Positions 5,645 through 6,643 of a stretch of 6,643 nucleotides of DNA are shown here, piece after piece; the stretch's first letter is position 1, and each line of letters starts with the position of its first letter. The translations under genes and the position numbers were made by a program. The stretch covers positions 1 to 6,643 of the forward strand of contig JAPVWE010000077.1 of assembly GCA_028572035.1 (NCBI GenBank). The letters are read 5' to 3'. The DNA comes from Desulfobacteraceae bacterium. GTDB lineage: Bacteria; Desulfobacterota; DSM-4660; Desulfatiglandales; B25-G16. Under the pieces are notes generated by a model, which did no database searches, was not told the DNA's origin, and saw only the letters and a list, made by a program, of their open reading frames with translations.

Positions 5645-6370
5645 GTGAAAAGAGCAAAGGACTACCTTATATTCCCGTTAGATGTCCCAACCTATAAGGA
5701 GGCAATCCGGTACGTAGAACTCCTAGGGAAGCATGTCGGCCTTTTCAAAGTCGGCCTGGAGCTCTTTGTCAGTGTCGGACCGAAGATCCTAAAGGGAATC
5801 AGAGAGAGGAGTGGGGCAGGCATATTCCTTGATCTAAAGTTTCATGATATACCCGCCACAGTCAAAAATGCCTTTCTTGCAGCAAGCGCCCACGGGGTTG
5901 CATTTACGACCGTACACTGCGATGAGGGAAAGGGTCTTCTCCGCTCTGTTGTTGAAAACAATCCTTCAGGCACCAAGATATTGGCTGTCACTGTGCTTAC
6001 AAGCCTTGAAAGTAAAAACCTAAAGGAGTTAGGCTACCTTGATAGATACGTCAAAAATATCACAGAACTGGTCATGCTTAGAGCCAGAATGGCCAAGGAG
6101 GCCGGCTGTTCCGGTGTTGTCTGCTCCGGTCTGGAGGTTGAAAGAGTCAAGGCTGAACTGGGAAAGGATTTTATCGTGGTTACCCCGGGTATCAGGCCTG
6201 CATGGTCTCTGGCAGGAAAGGATGATCAAAAGAGAATTATCACTCCCTATCAGGCAATAAAAGGGGGAGCCGATTATTTAGTGGTTGGCAGGCCTATTCG
6301 GGCTGCCGAAAAACCGATTGAGGCCGCAGAAAGGGTTTTGGATGAGATCGAGATGGCAATATCGGAGTAG
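5645..6370 (+). CDS. pyrF: Orotidine 5'-phosphate decarboxylase
   Basis: Cytosolic TIM-barrel enzyme that decarboxylates OMP to UMP, the last step of pyrimidine synthesis. The product is 241 residues, normal for the bacterial type. Visible features in order: Asp13 in PLDVP, Lys35 in LFKVGLELF, and the signature FLDLKFHDIPATV, with Asp63, Lys65 and Asp68 forming with Lys35 the usual charged catalytic network. PGIRP (181-185) and GGADYLVVGRPI with Arg216 follow, the last contacting substrate phosphate. The start is a GTG at 5645: an ATG at 5640 runs straight into a stop, and no better start lies upstream. A weak AGGG at 5631-5634 is the only Shine-Dalgarno candidate. It is divergent from the tRNA gene and convergent with the nrdG-like gene, 46 bp away; I see no good promoter or terminator. 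Confidence 0.97.
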   Translation: MKRAKDYLIFPLDVPTYKEAIRYVELLGKHVGLFKVGLELFVSVGPKILKGIRERSGAGIFLDLKFHDIPATVKNAFLAASAHGVAFTTVHCDEGKGLLRSVVENNPSGTKILAVTVLTSLESKNLKELGYLDRYVKNITELVMLRARMAKEAGCSGVVCSGLEVERVKAELGKDFIVVTPGIRPAWSLAGKDDQKRIITPYQAIKGGADYLVVGRPIRAAEKPIEAAERVLDEIEMAISE

Positions 6371-6416
6371 ACGCCTGCTGAATCCCTGCCACCCTTCTTA
6401 ACCAGAAGTATACAAA

Positions 6417-6643
6417 TCATCTCACAACACATCTCTGAACAAAACCTTCCATAATTTCCCTAAAGGAGTCCATCTCTTCATCGGAGCAACCTCGCATATC
6501 CAAGAACTTATCATCTGAGGTCTTGGAGGGAACAAACCTTTGCAACACATACAAACGGGAGTTCTTTATTAACTGGCCGATCTTGAGAAAATCACCCTTT
6601 TCAAATCCGCCGCAGGACGGAACAACAGTGGTCCTGAATTCAT
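6417..6643 (-). CDS. C-terminal part of an anaerobic ribonucleotide-reductase activating protein (radical SAM), cut by the window edge
   Basis: Only the last 74 residues are in the window; the gene enters from the right edge and stops at the TGA read from 6419 to 6417. The fragment begins EFRTTVVP and continues with IGQLIKNSRLYVLQRFVP, the pattern at the C-terminus of NrdG/PflA-type activases (EFRTTVVPG... IG.. I.GA..YVLQ.F.P). The radical SAM CxxxCxxC cluster would lie upstream, outside the window. Such enzymes use S-adenosylmethionine to put a glycyl radical on anaerobic ribonucleotide reductase, which fits an anaerobic host. NrdG itself versus another activase of this subgroup cannot be decided from the fragment. 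Confidence 0.75.
   Translation of the reverse strand, partial: EFRTTVVPSCGGFEKGDFLKIGQLIKNSRLYVLQRFVPSKTSDDKFLDMRGCSDEEMDSFREIMEGFVQRCVVR

Noticed and set aside
6371..6416. Rho-independent terminator between pyrF and the nrdG-like gene
   Set aside because: Only a 5-bp stem (CTTCT/AGAAG at 6394-6408) with no T-run on either strand.
1..6643. CRISPR array
   Set aside because: The repeats are a few dispersed palindromes, not short direct repeats with regular spacers.

Overview
The window looks like chromosomal DNA of an anaerobic Gram-negative bacterium of moderate GC. Desulfobacterota (former Deltaproteobacteria) is my best guess, from the mix of GuaA, HisH, PyrF, the end of an NrdG-like activase, and a Cys4/J-domain protein. 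No sequence here fixes the taxon. The housekeeping genes are ordinary; the intergenic DNA is not.

Layout from left to right: (1) 38-314, a large imperfect palindrome (element E1). (2) 348-1877, guaA (GMP synthetase, plus strand). (3) 1887-2533, hisH, 9 bp behind guaA and broken by a small frame-changing deletion at about 2141-2144. (4) 2511-3755, minus strand, a 414-residue protein of unknown function that converges on hisH and overlaps its tail. (5) 3776-4070, a second palindrome (E2) in inverted orientation. It lies between the start of gene 4 and a near-consensus minus-strand promoter at 4093-4121. (6) 4139-4516, a third palindrome (E3) with terminal inverted repeats and a perfect 9-bp flanking direct repeat, so it looks like a non-autonomous transposable element (MITE). 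A very GC-rich hairpin is nested in it. (7) 4623-5387, a protein with an N-terminal Cys4 cluster and a C-terminal J-domain. (8) 5449-5524, tRNA-Thr(CGT) on the minus strand. (9) 5645-6370, pyrF. (10) 6417 to the window end, minus strand, the C-terminal 74 residues of an NrdG-like radical SAM activase.

The most interesting result is that E1, E2 and E3 are one family. All three have nested arms and a central hairpin with a loop of about 36-39 nt. When each is read in its own orientation, the pentamer GAATC begins at loop position 18. E1 and E2 align along most of their length and show paired (compensatory) substitutions in their arms. All three are oriented with the same end facing the start codon of the next gene (guaA, the unknown gene, the J-domain gene), and E2 should be transcribed as the leader of its gene. 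The family may be a MITE lineage kept as structured leaders, or simply a palindromic MITE that inserts upstream of genes. The sequence alone does not decide.

Metabolically, guaA (GMP synthesis) and pyrF (UMP synthesis) supply nucleotides, and the NrdG-like protein would activate anaerobic ribonucleotide reductase. HisH would supply ammonia to HisF in histidine/AICAR synthesis, but it is disrupted and no hisF is present.
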